A stretch of 64,000 bases of DNA, taken from Roseovarius sp. THAF9. Its GTDB lineage: Bacteria; Pseudomonadota; Alphaproteobacteria; Rhodobacterales; Rhodobacteraceae. The notes beneath the pieces are model-generated. The model was not told the DNA's origin and made no database searches. It worked only from the letters and a program-made list of their open reading frames with translations. This document shows positions 53,431 to 62,235 of this stretch, piece by piece (the stretch's first letter is position 1; each line of letters opens with the position of its first letter). The stretch spans positions 3,440,001 through 3,504,000 of the forward strand of contig NZ_CP045404.1 of the NCBI RefSeq assembly GCF_009363715.1. Direction: 5' to 3'. The translations under genes were made by a program, and so were the position numbers.

Positions 53431-55155
53431 ATGCGTTTACTATGTACGACTGCCTTGATCGCGGCCATCTCCACGCCCGCACTTGCGGAAATGAGCAAGA
53501 CCGATCGCGCCCTTCTCGAAAAGCTCAAGAATTCTTCGGCCTTCATGAAGGACCATATCCCCCCCGGCCACACCGCCATATCGATCGAGCGCCGCGGCGG
53601 CATCTCCACCGGCCCGCTGATCTGGGGAGGCGACCCGGAAAATCTCGAGATCAAGCCGCGCGGTATTCAATCGGCTGCAAGCATCAACTGCGACCCTGAT
53701 GATACAATACCCTTCGGTGGCGATATCACGGCCGAATACAGCCATGTCGGGACATTCAGGACATCCCAAGGCGCCGCGATAAGCGCCGAATTCAGCATTT
53801 CCGCGGACTGGCCCGGCGGGTCGTCCCAGGCCGCCTTCAATACCACGATCACAAGTGAAACGGGACAAGCCACGGAAACCGGGGTTATTCTGGCCTACAC
53901 CCAGACTTACAACACGATGGTCGCGCCGCTGCACTTCCGTCGTGCGCAGTTGCAGGTCATCGAACAGGTGATCGAGGGCAAGCCCTTCTCGGTCGATGTC
54001 GAGATCACCGGCGATGCCGTGGTGCAATACGCCCCCGAGGTGTCATGGCGCCGCCCCGGCGATCTTGCGGGCGCGCGGCTTGTTTTGGGCGGAAGCGAGC
54101 CCGACGCCAACGGGAACAATCGCAACCTTTACATCTGCCGTGCCGAACACAACGGCTTTCTGCATCCCGGAAAACGCATCGCCGGAAAGTGCAACATCAG
54201 CTACGGCGGCAAAGAGTATGAAAAGCGCAGCTACGAGATGTTGTCGATGCCCGATAACAGCTACTACTGGGAATGGAAGGACGACTTCGAGGACAGGCAT
54301 GAAACCGACCAGGCCAGGCTCGATGACCCCGACCAATCGCCCGTGATAAGCGATGTCGAGGATGATGACCCCGATCGGCGCTACAACGGTGCTCTGCTCG
54401 TCTGCCAGGCCGAATACGAGGGTGGCTGGCATCCCGGCAAGGTGGTCAACAATCACTGCATGTTCGGTTGGGGCGGCGACGAAATCCAAGTGGGTAACTT
54501 CAAGGTGCTCATGCAAAAGACGCCGGACGGCCCATCGCAGACCGACGCCTTCGACCTCTCCACCTACCTTGCGCCCGAATTGCTGAGCTTTCGGGTCGAA
54601 GGCACGTTCGAGGGCGCCAGCGCCGTGGATTCGCGCGTCGTGGTCCAGCGCCAGCAACCCGTGCGCCCCGGCGAATGCGTCGTAGAGCCGAGTGCAGAGG
54701 TTGCCGCTGATGAACTGTCGCCCCTTCAGAAAGAGGTCGAAGTGGAGCGTACCGAAGTCAACCTGACGCCCGATCCCGGCACTGACACCGGCAACGGCCA
54801 GACGCGCACCGTCAGGATGGCGAGTGTCGGGACGAAGCCCGCGAAAACGGTCACGTTCGACAACATCGCCACGGAAAAGCCGATCGAGGGCGAGGTGCAG
54901 TCCGTGGCCAGCCTCTCCCAAGAGGTCAATCCGCTCGACTGGCAGGTCCGCACCCTTCGCCGCACGAAACCGATGATGGCCGGCGATGACATCCTGATCG
55001 TACAGCGCGCCCTGACTGACGCGGGCTGGCCGGTTTTGCATGACGGCGTTTACGGCGGGTATACGCGGCGGGCGGTGATCCTGTTCCAGCGCGCGCATGG
55101 CCTGCGCGCTGATGGAATCGTCGGGCCGGCGACCGAAAAACGGCTCGGCTTGTAA
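53431..55155 (+). CDS. Secreted DM9-repeat, pore-former-like, peptidoglycan-binding protein
   Basis: 574 residues. A signal peptide (cleavage near ALA-E, residues 17-20) sends it out of the cytoplasm. Residues about 95-200 are Ser/Thr-rich alternating beta sequence (for example AEYSHVGTFRTSQGAAISAE, then a stretch without Cys) resembling the ETX/aerolysin module of natterin-type pore formers. Two DM9 repeats follow: 231-270 (LYICRAEHNGFLHPGK) and 317-362 (LLVCQAEYEGGWHPGK). The C-terminus (515-573) is a PG_binding_1 domain: QRALTDAGW and RADGIVGPATEKRL. Combining DM9, a pore-like module and a wall-binding domain is unusual in bacteria. Transcribed away from the operon. Confidence 0.75.
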   Translation: MRLLCTTALIAAISTPALAEMSKTDRALLEKLKNSSAFMKDHIPPGHTAISIERRGGISTGPLIWGGDPENLEIKPRGIQSAASINCDPDDTIPFGGDITAEYSHVGTFRTSQGAAISAEFSISADWPGGSSQAAFNTTITSETGQATETGVILAYTQTYNTMVAPLHFRRAQLQVIEQVIEGKPFSVDVEITGDAVVQYAPEVSWRRPGDLAGARLVLGGSEPDANGNNRNLYICRAEHNGFLHPGKRIAGKCNISYGGKEYEKRSYEMLSMPDNSYYWEWKDDFEDRHETDQARLDDPDQSPVISDVEDDDPDRRYNGALLVCQAEYEGGWHPGKVVNNHCMFGWGGDEIQVGNFKVLMQKTPDGPSQTDAFDLSTYLAPELLSFRVEGTFEGASAVDSRVVVQRQQPVRPGECVVEPSAEVAADELSPLQKEVEVERTEVNLTPDPGTDTGNGQTRTVRMASVGTKPAKTVTFDNIATEKPIEGEVQSVASLSQEVNPLDWQVRTLRRTKPMMAGDDILIVQRALTDAGWPVLHDGVYGGYTRRAVILFQRAHGLRADGIVGPATEKRLGL

Positions 55156-55230
55156 CGGCCATTTCCCGACCCCGCCGCGCGGTCTGTTCGCAAACGCCGT
55201 GCGGTTGGGGAAACCGACGCGCTGCCACCG

Positions 55231-55250
55231 GAATACCGACGCGATACCGA
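55231..55250 (-). repeat. Dispersed repeat R2, copy 2
   Basis: GAATACCGACGCGATACCGA on the plus strand, 15 bp before the end of the minus-strand GAF gene's stop, i.e. just downstream of it. Matches 7227-7246 in 19 of 20 positions. Confidence 0.7.
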
Positions 55251-55265
55251 TCGCTGTTTTCGCCG

Positions 55266-55727
55266 TTAACTTTCGATTCGGCCGAACACCATTTCCAGAA
55301 TGCGCGCCAGCCCGTCCGCATCCCCCTGATCGAACGCGGCAGGTTGATCGCTGTCGATATCCAGCACCGCCAGCAGCCGCCCCTGCCCGTCCCGCACGGG
55401 CAAAACGATCTCCGACCGGGTCGAGCTGGCACAGGCGATATGCCCGTCAAAACTGTCGACATCATCGACCAGCTGCACCTCGCCCGTCCGCGCCGCGGCC
55501 CCGCAGACCCCCCGCGAAAACGGGATCTGCAAACACCCATGCCCGCCCTGATAAGGCCCTATTTTCAATAGCTTGGGTTCGGTCACACGGTAGAACCCCG
55601 TCCAGTCGAACCGCGCGTCGGCATGGTGCAACTCGCACACCACCGTCGCCATCAGCGCCACCGCGTCGCTCTCGCCCTCGGTCAACGCCCCGATGGTCTT
55701 GGACAACGTGTCGTAATCCGCACGCAT
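55266..55727 (-). CDS. msrC: GAF-domain free methionine-(R)-sulfoxide reductase
   Basis: 153 residues. The three redox cysteines of the fRMsr family are present: Cys65 (GGHGCLQIPF), Cys75 (SRGVCGAAA) and Cys99 (GHIACASSTRSE). It reduces free methionine-(R)-sulfoxide in the cytoplasm. Its ATG lies near two tandem hairpins that end the upstream thiolase gene. Confidence 0.9.
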   Translation of the reverse strand: MRADYDTLSKTIGALTEGESDAVALMATVVCELHHADARFDWTGFYRVTEPKLLKIGPYQGGHGCLQIPFSRGVCGAAARTGEVQLVDDVDSFDGHIACASSTRSEIVLPVRDGQGRLLAVLDIDSDQPAAFDQGDADGLARILEMVFGRIES

Positions 55728-55742
55728 AGCTCACCTCCCGCG

Positions 55743-55793
55743 CCAAGAGTTTTCAGCAAAACTCTTGGCAAATCTTTTCCGTAAAAGATTTGC
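55743..55793 (-). terminator. Tandem perfect hairpins
   Basis: Two adjacent 11-bp perfect stems sharing a G at 55768: CCAAGAGTTTT/AAAACTCTTGG (55743-55768) and GCAAATCTTTT/AAAAGATTTGC (55768-55793), each with a 4-nt loop. On the minus strand they follow the thiolase stop by 3 bp. The internal T4/A4 runs supply U-tracts on both strands. Confidence 0.8.
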
Positions 55794-55796
55794 GCC

Positions 55797-56969
55797 TCAG
55801 TCCCGCTCGATCGCGATGGCCGTGCCTTCGCCCCCGCCGATGCAGATCGCTGCCACACCACGCTTCAAATCTCTTTTTTCCAACGCATTCAATAACGTAA
55901 CCATGATCCGCGCCCCGCTTGCCCCAATGGGGTGTCCCAGCGCACAGGCCCCGCCATGCACGTTCACCTTGTCCCGCGGCAGCCCCATTTCGTGCATGAA
56001 GGCCATGGGCACTACGGCAAAAGCCTCGTTCACTTCCCACAGGTCCACGTCGTCCTTGGTCCAGCCGATCCGCTCCAGCAGCTTCTGCGCCGCAGGCACC
56101 GGGGCCGTGGTAAACCATCCCGGCGCTTGCGCATGGCTGGCATGGCCCAGGATCCGCGCCCGCACCTTCAGCCCCTGCGCCTCCGCCGCCTCGCGCGAGG
56201 CCAGCACCAGCGCCGCCGCGCCATCGCTGATCGAGCTCGAATTGGCCGCTGTCACCGTCCCGCCCTCGCGGAATGCAGGCTTCAGCTGTGGTATCTTGTC
56301 GGGCCGCGCCTTTCCGGGCTGCTCATCCGTCTCGACGACCACACTGCCCTTGCGAGTCTCCAACGTCACCGGCGCGATCTCGCCGTCGAAAGCACCGCTC
56401 TTCTGCGCCTTCAGCGCCCCTTCCAGCGACCCGATGGCATACGCATCCTGCGCCTCGCGAGTGAACTGGTATTTCTCGGCGCAATCCTCGGCGAAAGTGC
56501 CCATCAACCGCCCTTTGTCATAGGCGTCCTCCAGCCCATCAAGAAACATGTGGTCGATCACCTGCCCATGCCCGATCCGCGCCCCGCCGCGCATCTTGGG
56601 CAGCAGGTATGGCGCGTTCGACATGCTCTCCATGCCCCCCGTCACCATCGTGTCGGTATGGCCCTGCGCGATCTGGTCGAACCCGATCATCGCCGCCTTC
56701 ATGCCCGAGCCACACATCTTGTTCAGCGTCGTCGCAGGCACCTCTTCGCCCAGCCCCGCCCTGAAACCTGCCTGCCGCGCCGGAGCCTGCCCTTGCCCGG
56801 CCGGAAGAACACAGCCCATCAACAGCTCAGCCACAGTCGATGCGCCCGCATCATTCAGCGCCGCGGAAATTGCCGCGCCGCCCAGGACACTGGCCTCGAC
56901 CCCATCGAAATCCCCCTGGAAACCGCCCATGGGCGTTCGGGCCGCACCCGCGATCACAACCTCTTTCAT
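55797..56969 (-). CDS. Thiolase (acetyl-CoA acetyltransferase)
   Basis: 390 residues. Nucleophile Cys in NKMCGSGMKA, His in GHPIGASG, second Cys in ICIGGGEG. This is a second thiolase besides phaA and differs clearly in sequence; it could serve fatty acid or ketone degradation. Substrate chain length cannot be read. Confidence 0.9.
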   Translation of the reverse strand: MKEVVIAGAARTPMGGFQGDFDGVEASVLGGAAISAALNDAGASTVAELLMGCVLPAGQGQAPARQAGFRAGLGEEVPATTLNKMCGSGMKAAMIGFDQIAQGHTDTMVTGGMESMSNAPYLLPKMRGGARIGHGQVIDHMFLDGLEDAYDKGRLMGTFAEDCAEKYQFTREAQDAYAIGSLEGALKAQKSGAFDGEIAPVTLETRKGSVVVETDEQPGKARPDKIPQLKPAFREGGTVTAANSSSISDGAAALVLASREAAEAQGLKVRARILGHASHAQAPGWFTTAPVPAAQKLLERIGWTKDDVDLWEVNEAFAVVPMAFMHEMGLPRDKVNVHGGACALGHPIGASGARIMVTLLNALEKRDLKRGVAAICIGGGEGTAIAIERD

Positions 56970-57081
56970 GCTGACTGTCCTTTCATCTTTGCGTGCCGCT
57001 TTCGGAAAGCTCTCGGGGCCAAACGGTTTGGTAAGGAATTGCGCCTAGCCTGCACGCAACTTTCCCGTGTCCGGAGGCTTC

Positions 57082-57420
57082 ATGCAACTTACCTGCGCCA
57101 CTCACAACAACATCAAGGTTATCACGGTCGAAGACAACCGCATCGACGCGGCTTCGGCGATTCGATTCAAGGATGAAATGCGCGCCCTGACGGATGACGG
57201 CGGCGATCACGTTGTGCTCGACCTGTCCGGCGTCGCCTTCGTCGATTCCAGCGGCCTTGGTGCCATCGTCGCCTCGATGAAACAAATGGGCGACGGGCGG
57301 CGGCTGGACCTTGCCGGGCTGACCCCGGACGTCGCTAAGGTATTTCGTCTGACGCGGATGGATTCGATCTTCGTGATCCACAAAGACATGGCAGCGGCGC
57401 TTCAGCGCGCGGCGGGCTGA
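57082..57420 (+). CDS. STAS-domain anti-sigma factor antagonist
   Basis: 112 residues, SpoIIAA/RsbV type. FVDSSGLGAIVASM carries the phosphoacceptor Ser. It likely switches partners with an anti-sigma kinase; the next gene encodes a matching HATPase. The ATG at 57082 follows a GGAGG site; a GTG at 57067 is less likely. Confidence 0.9.
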   Translation: MQLTCATHNNIKVITVEDNRIDAASAIRFKDEMRALTDDGGDHVVLDLSGVAFVDSSGLGAIVASMKQMGDGRRLDLAGLTPDVAKVFRLTRMDSIFVIHKDMAAALQRAAG

Positions 57421-57429
57421 CGCGGTAAA

Positions 57430-57897
57430 GTGGCCGCCACCGCCCCATCGGACGCAGGGCCGCTCATCGCGCTCTCGTCCACAGCGACGGAACTTGAAGT
57501 GCGCCATATGGTCGAGGCGCTCGGCGTGGCCTTGACCGATGCCGGGATTGACGGGGACCTGCGCAGCTCGATCACCCTCGCGGTCAGCGAGGCACTCAAC
57601 AACGTCACCGAACATGCGTATGCGGGCCGTGCCCCGGGCGAGGTGCACATGACGGCCAATCTTTCTGACGACCGCGTGCTGGTCACACTGTACGATTCGG
57701 GCCGCGCCATGCCGGGCGACGCCCTGCCTCCGGGCCACCTGCCGGACAGCTCAGGCGCCCGCGCGGACCTGCCGGAAGGGGGATTCGGCTGGTTTCTCCT
57801 CCACAAGCTGTGCCTTGACCTTTTCTACACGCGCCAAGCGGGTCGCAACACGCTGCGCATGACCTTTCCGCGTTACGTGGCACCGGAAAAATCCTGA
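57430..57897 (+). CDS. RsbW-like HATPase (anti-sigma serine kinase)
   Basis: 155 residues. N-box AVSEALNNVTEHAYAG, G1 LYDSGRAMPG and G2 GGFGWFLLHKL form the GHKL ATP site. It should phosphorylate the STAS protein encoded 9 bp upstream and bind a sigma factor or other target. GTG start. No sigma factor gene nearby. Confidence 0.88.
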   Translation: MAATAPSDAGPLIALSSTATELEVRHMVEALGVALTDAGIDGDLRSSITLAVSEALNNVTEHAYAGRAPGEVHMTANLSDDRVLVTLYDSGRAMPGDALPPGHLPDSSGARADLPEGGFGWFLLHKLCLDLFYTRQAGRNTLRMTFPRYVAPEKS

Positions 57898-58101
57898 CGT
57901 CACCAAATTGCCCCAATCCCATCGCACAGCCGCCCCAATGGATCGACATAAACGATACTGTAGCTGCATATGGCTTCCCTCGGCGCCGCGTTTTACAGCC
58001 CCCACCCAGTACGCGGCGTCGAGGTTCTTCTCCCCCCTGATTGGCATTTCCCGACGCACTCCCTAAGGTGGCCCCAAAAACCACCAATCACCGGAGCTTT
58101 C

Positions 58102-59679
58102 ATGCGCGATTTCCAACGCCCCGGCCGCTCGGCCGTTCTGGCCACGAATGGCATGTGCGCCACGTCGCACCCCCTGGCCGCACAGGCCGCCATCGACATT
58201 CTGAAACGCGGCGGCAACGCCATGGACGCGGCCATCGCCGGCGCCGTCCTCCTGGGGATCTGCGAGCCGCAGATGACCGGGATCGGCGGCGACTGCTTCG
58301 TTCTGTTTACGAAACCCGGCAGCGATGACATCCATGCGCTCAACGGCTCCGGCCGCGCGCCCGCCGCCGCCAGCGCCGCCGACCTGCGCGCCCGCAGCCT
58401 CGACACGGTACCCCTGCACGGCCCCGAGGCGGTCACCATTCCCGGCGCCGTCGACGCCTTCTGCCATTTGTCCGACACCCACGGCAAGCTGGGTCTCGAT
58501 GCGCTTCTCGCCCCCGCCATCCACTATGCCGAGAACGGCGTGCCTGTCGCCCCGCGCGTCGCCAATGACTGGCCCAGTGCCGGTGAATGCCTGCAGGGTC
58601 ACGGTCTCACCCATTTTTCGAACGGCGGCAAACCCCTGCAGCAAGGCGAGATCTTTCGCTGCCCCGGCCAGGCCGAGGTGCTGCGCCGCGTCGCCCGCGA
58701 CGGGCGCGACGCGTTCTACAAGGGCGAAGTGGCCGACGACATATTGGCGGCCCTCAACGCCATGGGCGGCGTCCACACGGCGGACGATTTCGCCGCCACC
58801 GCCTGCACGCCGACGGATCCCATCAGCGGCAGCTATTCCGGCATCGACCTGGTCGAGCATCCGCCCAACGGCCAGGGCGCCACGGCGATCCTGCTGCTCA
58901 ACATCCTAACGCAGTTCGACATCGCGGCGATGGATCCTCTCGGCGCCCAGCGCGCCCATATCGAAGCCGAGGCGACCAAGCTGGCCTATGACGCCCGCAA
59001 CCGCTTCATGGCCGACAGCGATCATGTCGCGCGGCTGGGTCACATGCTGTCAATGGACACCGCCCGCGCGCTCGCCGCGCTCATCGATCCGAAAAAGGCC
59101 ATGCCGTCCGCGACAACGCTCAGCGAGGCCGTGCACCGCGACACGATCTACATCACCGTGGTCGACCGCGACCGCATGGCGGTGTCGTTGATCTACTCCA
59201 TCTTCCACGGCTTCGGCTCCGGCATCGCATCCGAAAAGTTCGGCATCCTTCTGCAAAATCGCGGTGCCGGTTTCACGCTGGAAGAGGGGCACCCCAATGA
59301 GATGGCCGGCGGCAAACGCCCCATGCACACGATCATCCCCGGCATGCTGCGCGAGGGTGGCCGCGTCACCATGCCGTTCGGCGTCATGGGCGGCGCGTAT
59401 CAGGCCAACGGCCACGCGCGTTTCGTGTCCAATCTGCGCGATTTCGGCTTCTCCTCGCAGGAGGCGATCGATGCCCCCCGCTGCTTCCCCGATGCGGGCG
59501 AGTTGCGGGTCGAGAAGGGTTACGCCCCCGAGGTGCATCAGGCGCTGGCCGATCTGGGTCACAACGTCGTCGAACCCGACGAGGCCATCGGCGGCGCGCA
59601 GGCCATCGAAATCAAGGAAAACGGCGTGCTCGAAGGCGGCTCTGACCCGCGCAAGGACGGCTGCGCGCTGGGGTATTGA
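58102..59679 (+). CDS. Gamma-glutamyltransferase-family protein
   Basis: 525 residues, Ntn-hydrolase. It opens with MCATSHPLAAQAAIDIL and GGNAMDAAIA, the family start. The autoprocessing and catalytic Thr is in HRDTIYITVVDRD (the usual motif is GTTH). Without a visible signal peptide it is probably cytoplasmic, as in many roseobacter GGT-like amidases; transpeptidase activity is not certain. The ATG at 58102 starts at the domain; a frame to 57970 adds no recognisable sequence. Confidence 0.87.
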   Translation: MRDFQRPGRSAVLATNGMCATSHPLAAQAAIDILKRGGNAMDAAIAGAVLLGICEPQMTGIGGDCFVLFTKPGSDDIHALNGSGRAPAAASAADLRARSLDTVPLHGPEAVTIPGAVDAFCHLSDTHGKLGLDALLAPAIHYAENGVPVAPRVANDWPSAGECLQGHGLTHFSNGGKPLQQGEIFRCPGQAEVLRRVARDGRDAFYKGEVADDILAALNAMGGVHTADDFAATACTPTDPISGSYSGIDLVEHPPNGQGATAILLLNILTQFDIAAMDPLGAQRAHIEAEATKLAYDARNRFMADSDHVARLGHMLSMDTARALAALIDPKKAMPSATTLSEAVHRDTIYITVVDRDRMAVSLIYSIFHGFGSGIASEKFGILLQNRGAGFTLEEGHPNEMAGGKRPMHTIIPGMLREGGRVTMPFGVMGGAYQANGHARFVSNLRDFGFSSQEAIDAPRCFPDAGELRVEKGYAPEVHQALADLGHNVVEPDEAIGGAQAIEIKENGVLEGGSDPRKDGCALGY

Positions 59680-59720
59680 CGCCGCAACGAGTCCGGGGCG
59701 CGGCACCGCGCCCCAAGGGC

Positions 59721-60047
59721 TTAGTTCAGTTGGAAGTGAAGCGGGTACTGACCATCCTCGAACGGACCGAACAGGTCCGGGATATCCGGATGCCCCACGG
59801 GCTCGCCCGAGTAATCGGCGATCAGGTTCTGTTCGCTGACATATGCCACGTAATAGGTCTGATCGTTCTCGGCCAGAAGGTGGTAAAACGGCTGATCCTT
59901 CACCGGGCGGCTTTCCTCGGGAATCGAGTCGTACCACTCCTCGGTATTAGCGAATTCCGGGTCCACATCGAAAATCACACCGCGAAACGGATGTTTGCGG
60001 TGTTTCACGATCTGACCAAGGTGATATTTTGCGCGCGTCTTCAACAT
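59721..60047 (-). CDS. hspQ: Heat shock protein HspQ
   Basis: 108 residues of the YccV-like family. RAKYHLGQIVKHRKHPFRG and VIFDVDPEF open it, and QPFYHLLAENDQTYYVAYV is the conserved core. In E. coli it binds hemimethylated DNA and modulates Lon. Intact length. Confidence 0.93.
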   Translation of the reverse strand: MLKTRAKYHLGQIVKHRKHPFRGVIFDVDPEFANTEEWYDSIPEESRPVKDQPFYHLLAENDQTYYVAYVSEQNLIADYSGEPVGHPDIPDLFGPFEDGQYPLHFQLN

Positions 60048-60248
60048 TCATCTAGCCCCTACCCGCACATCCTACCGCGTTCAACCGAGTTTTGTCCAAC
60101 CTGCACGAGCAATTTATCGGGAAACAGTTTGTGAACCCGGCTCCGACAATTTGCGCCGCGCGCCTCACTCATGGCGGCAAAATCCGCCATTCCCAAGCCC
60201 CGATTCTTTCGTTAAACTTAAAAGAAAAACAAACATAGCGAGAGGCAG

Positions 60249-60842
60249 ATGAGCAGACGTCTTCGCACGATCCTTGGAATGGTGGCCTTGGCCACTCTGA
60301 ACGCCTGTGGTGGCGGCCCCAGCGGCCCGCCGCCCGACAATCTGGAAAATGCCTGCGCCATCGTGGCGCAGAAACCGCACTACCTGCGGGCCTTCAAGGC
60401 GACCGAGCGTCGTTGGGGCGTGCCCGTGCCGGTTCAGATGGCCACGATCTACCAGGAAAGCAAGTTCGACGGCGAGGCGCGCACGCCCTTCCGCTGGACG
60501 CTCGGGGTGATTCCCATGGGCCGCCAAAGTTCCGCCTACGGCTACAGCCAAGCGCTGGACGGCACGTGGGAGGAATATCTGAACGACGGCAACCGCGCCG
60601 CGCGGCGCAACGACATCCGGGATGCGACCGACTTCATGGGCTGGTACATGGCGCAGTCGAACCAGCGCTTGGGCATTCCGATGCACGACGCGCGCAATCA
60701 CTACCTTGCCTATCACGAGGGGCGCACCGGCTATAGCCGCGGCAGCTACAACGCCAAACCTTGGCTGTTGCGGGTCTCGGGCGAGGTCGGCGAGCGCGCC
60801 GTCGTCTACGATCAACAATTGCGGGCCTGCGGGCGGCGCTAA
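60249..60842 (+). CDS. Lytic transglycosylase-like lipoprotein
   Basis: 197 residues. A signal sequence with lipobox LNAC gives lipidated Cys20, so it is membrane-anchored in the periplasm. An SLT-like domain has its catalytic Glu70 in ATIYQESKFD, followed by SSAYGYSQALDGTW, the usual transglycosylase loop. It cleaves peptidoglycan glycan strands. Divergent from hspQ. Confidence 0.87.
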   Translation: MSRRLRTILGMVALATLNACGGGPSGPPPDNLENACAIVAQKPHYLRAFKATERRWGVPVPVQMATIYQESKFDGEARTPFRWTLGVIPMGRQSSAYGYSQALDGTWEEYLNDGNRAARRNDIRDATDFMGWYMAQSNQRLGIPMHDARNHYLAYHEGRTGYSRGSYNAKPWLLRVSGEVGERAVVYDQQLRACGRR

Positions 60843-60862
60843 GCCGCCCCGCCTCGCCCGGC

Positions 60863-61459
60863 CTACCTGTCGATCCGCTTGAACTTGTCCTTGCCGGGAA
60901 TGACGAACCTGTCATTGCCCAGCTGTGTACCCGTTGTCAGATCGCCCAGCACCACGGTGGTCTTGCTGCCGCCGCTGTCGTTGATCACCCACTGACGCAG
61001 CTCCACCGGGTTGCCGGTGAACACCAGCTCGATATTGCCGTATTCCGGGTGCGCTGGGTCCTGCGCACGCACCGTGGTGGTCTTGCCATCGCTGCTATGG
61101 CCGGTGACCATGCGCGCGCGACCGAAATCCACGTTGCGTTGCAGGATGATCTTCAGCGGTGTGCGATCCAGCGGATAGGCCTCACCCCCGGTATTGGACT
61201 TGGGGTCGATGATGCCCACCGTGTCGCCATCGGCCACCACCAGCGTCTGCTCCGGCGGATTGTACTCGAACCGTACCCGTCCGGGCCGCTTGATATAGAT
61301 CTGCCCGGTGCTGATCGTGCCATCGTCGTTGATCTGGGTGAACTCGCCCGTCGCCGAACTGAAACTGTTCAGGTATTGCGAAATCTCGTTCAGCGACAGC
61401 TTTTGGGCCATCGCCGGCGTGGCCAGCAGCATACTCAAAGCCAAGGCAACCATGCGCAT
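60863..61459 (-). CDS. lolA: Outer-membrane lipoprotein carrier LolA
   Basis: 198 residues. The signal peptide ends at AMA (about residue 18), and the mature LolA barrel follows: ATGEFTQ, YIKRPGRVRFEY and the PLDRTPLKIIL loop. It ferries lipoproteins across the periplasm from LolCDE to the outer membrane. It lies downstream of exoD and ftsK on the same strand; lolA next to ftsK is common in the order. Confidence 0.92.
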   Translation of the reverse strand: MRMVALALSMLLATPAMAQKLSLNEISQYLNSFSSATGEFTQINDDGTISTGQIYIKRPGRVRFEYNPPEQTLVVADGDTVGIIDPKSNTGGEAYPLDRTPLKIILQRNVDFGRARMVTGHSSDGKTTTVRAQDPAHPEYGNIELVFTGNPVELRQWVINDSGGSKTTVVLGDLTTGTQLGNDRFVIPGKDKFKRIDR

Positions 61460-61573
61460 GAGGGGAAACCTCTCCTTAATTCATCGTCTTCGCAAGATAG
61501 GCACGCCCGCGCTGTTATGCGATAGCAATCGGTGCAATTGCGCGTGAGCACCCACGTCTCGGGGCCCAACGCG

Positions 61574-62152
61574 TCATGACGGGAAAAGGTTTACCGCCGC
61601 GAACAGCGCGCCGGCGCTCGCAGCGAAGGCCACCACCATCAGCACCCCGTCCCGCACCGTGATCGCCAGCCCCAGCAGGGCAATGGCCGAAAACGGGATC
61701 AGCGCCGCGAACGGCACCACTTCCAGCGGCGGGATCATCAGGGACAGGCCCACGACCACGCAGGCGGCGGCGATCTGCGCCGGCTGCCCGGTCAGCGCCT
61801 CCAACCGGTGCCCGAAATACCGGTCCATCCACTTCGCCACGGGACGCGCCTTGCCGACCGAGCGGGTGACCTTCTCATCCTCCACCGCCCGGTTGCCGAT
61901 CCGGTCGGGGATCCAGAAGCTTTGCCGTCCCAGCAGGATCTGCACGGCAATCAGGATCACGAGAATGGCAAAAAGCGTTGGTACTCCGGGGATCCCGCCC
62001 AGCGGCGACGCGCCCAGCAGCGCCGTCACGAAGATAATTGGCCCAAACCCGCGCCCGCCAATCGCATCGACCACATCCTTGACCGAGACGCTGTCTTCGC
62101 CTTCGGCCAGCCGGTCGATCTCATCCAGAAGTGTCTCGGCATCGCCGGCCAT
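61574..62152 (-). CDS. exoD: ExoD-family membrane protein
   Basis: 192 residues. A cytoplasmic N-terminal helix, then four to five hydrophobic segments; GGRGFGPIIFVTALLGASPLG and PLEVVPFAAL are ExoD motifs. Linked in rhizobia to exopolysaccharide production and alkali tolerance; the molecular function is unknown. Sits between ftsK and lolA. Confidence 0.88.
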   Translation of the reverse strand: MAGDAETLLDEIDRLAEGEDSVSVKDVVDAIGGRGFGPIIFVTALLGASPLGGIPGVPTLFAILVILIAVQILLGRQSFWIPDRIGNRAVEDEKVTRSVGKARPVAKWMDRYFGHRLEALTGQPAQIAAACVVVGLSLMIPPLEVVPFAALIPFSAIALLGLAITVRDGVLMVVAFAASAGALFAAVNLFPS

Positions 62153-62235
62153 TCACCTTTCCCTCGTGCGTTGTGGTTTGTTACCACGCCAACGCGACAG
62201 ACAGGCAAACGTTTCCCAGGGACGAAACAGAGGCG

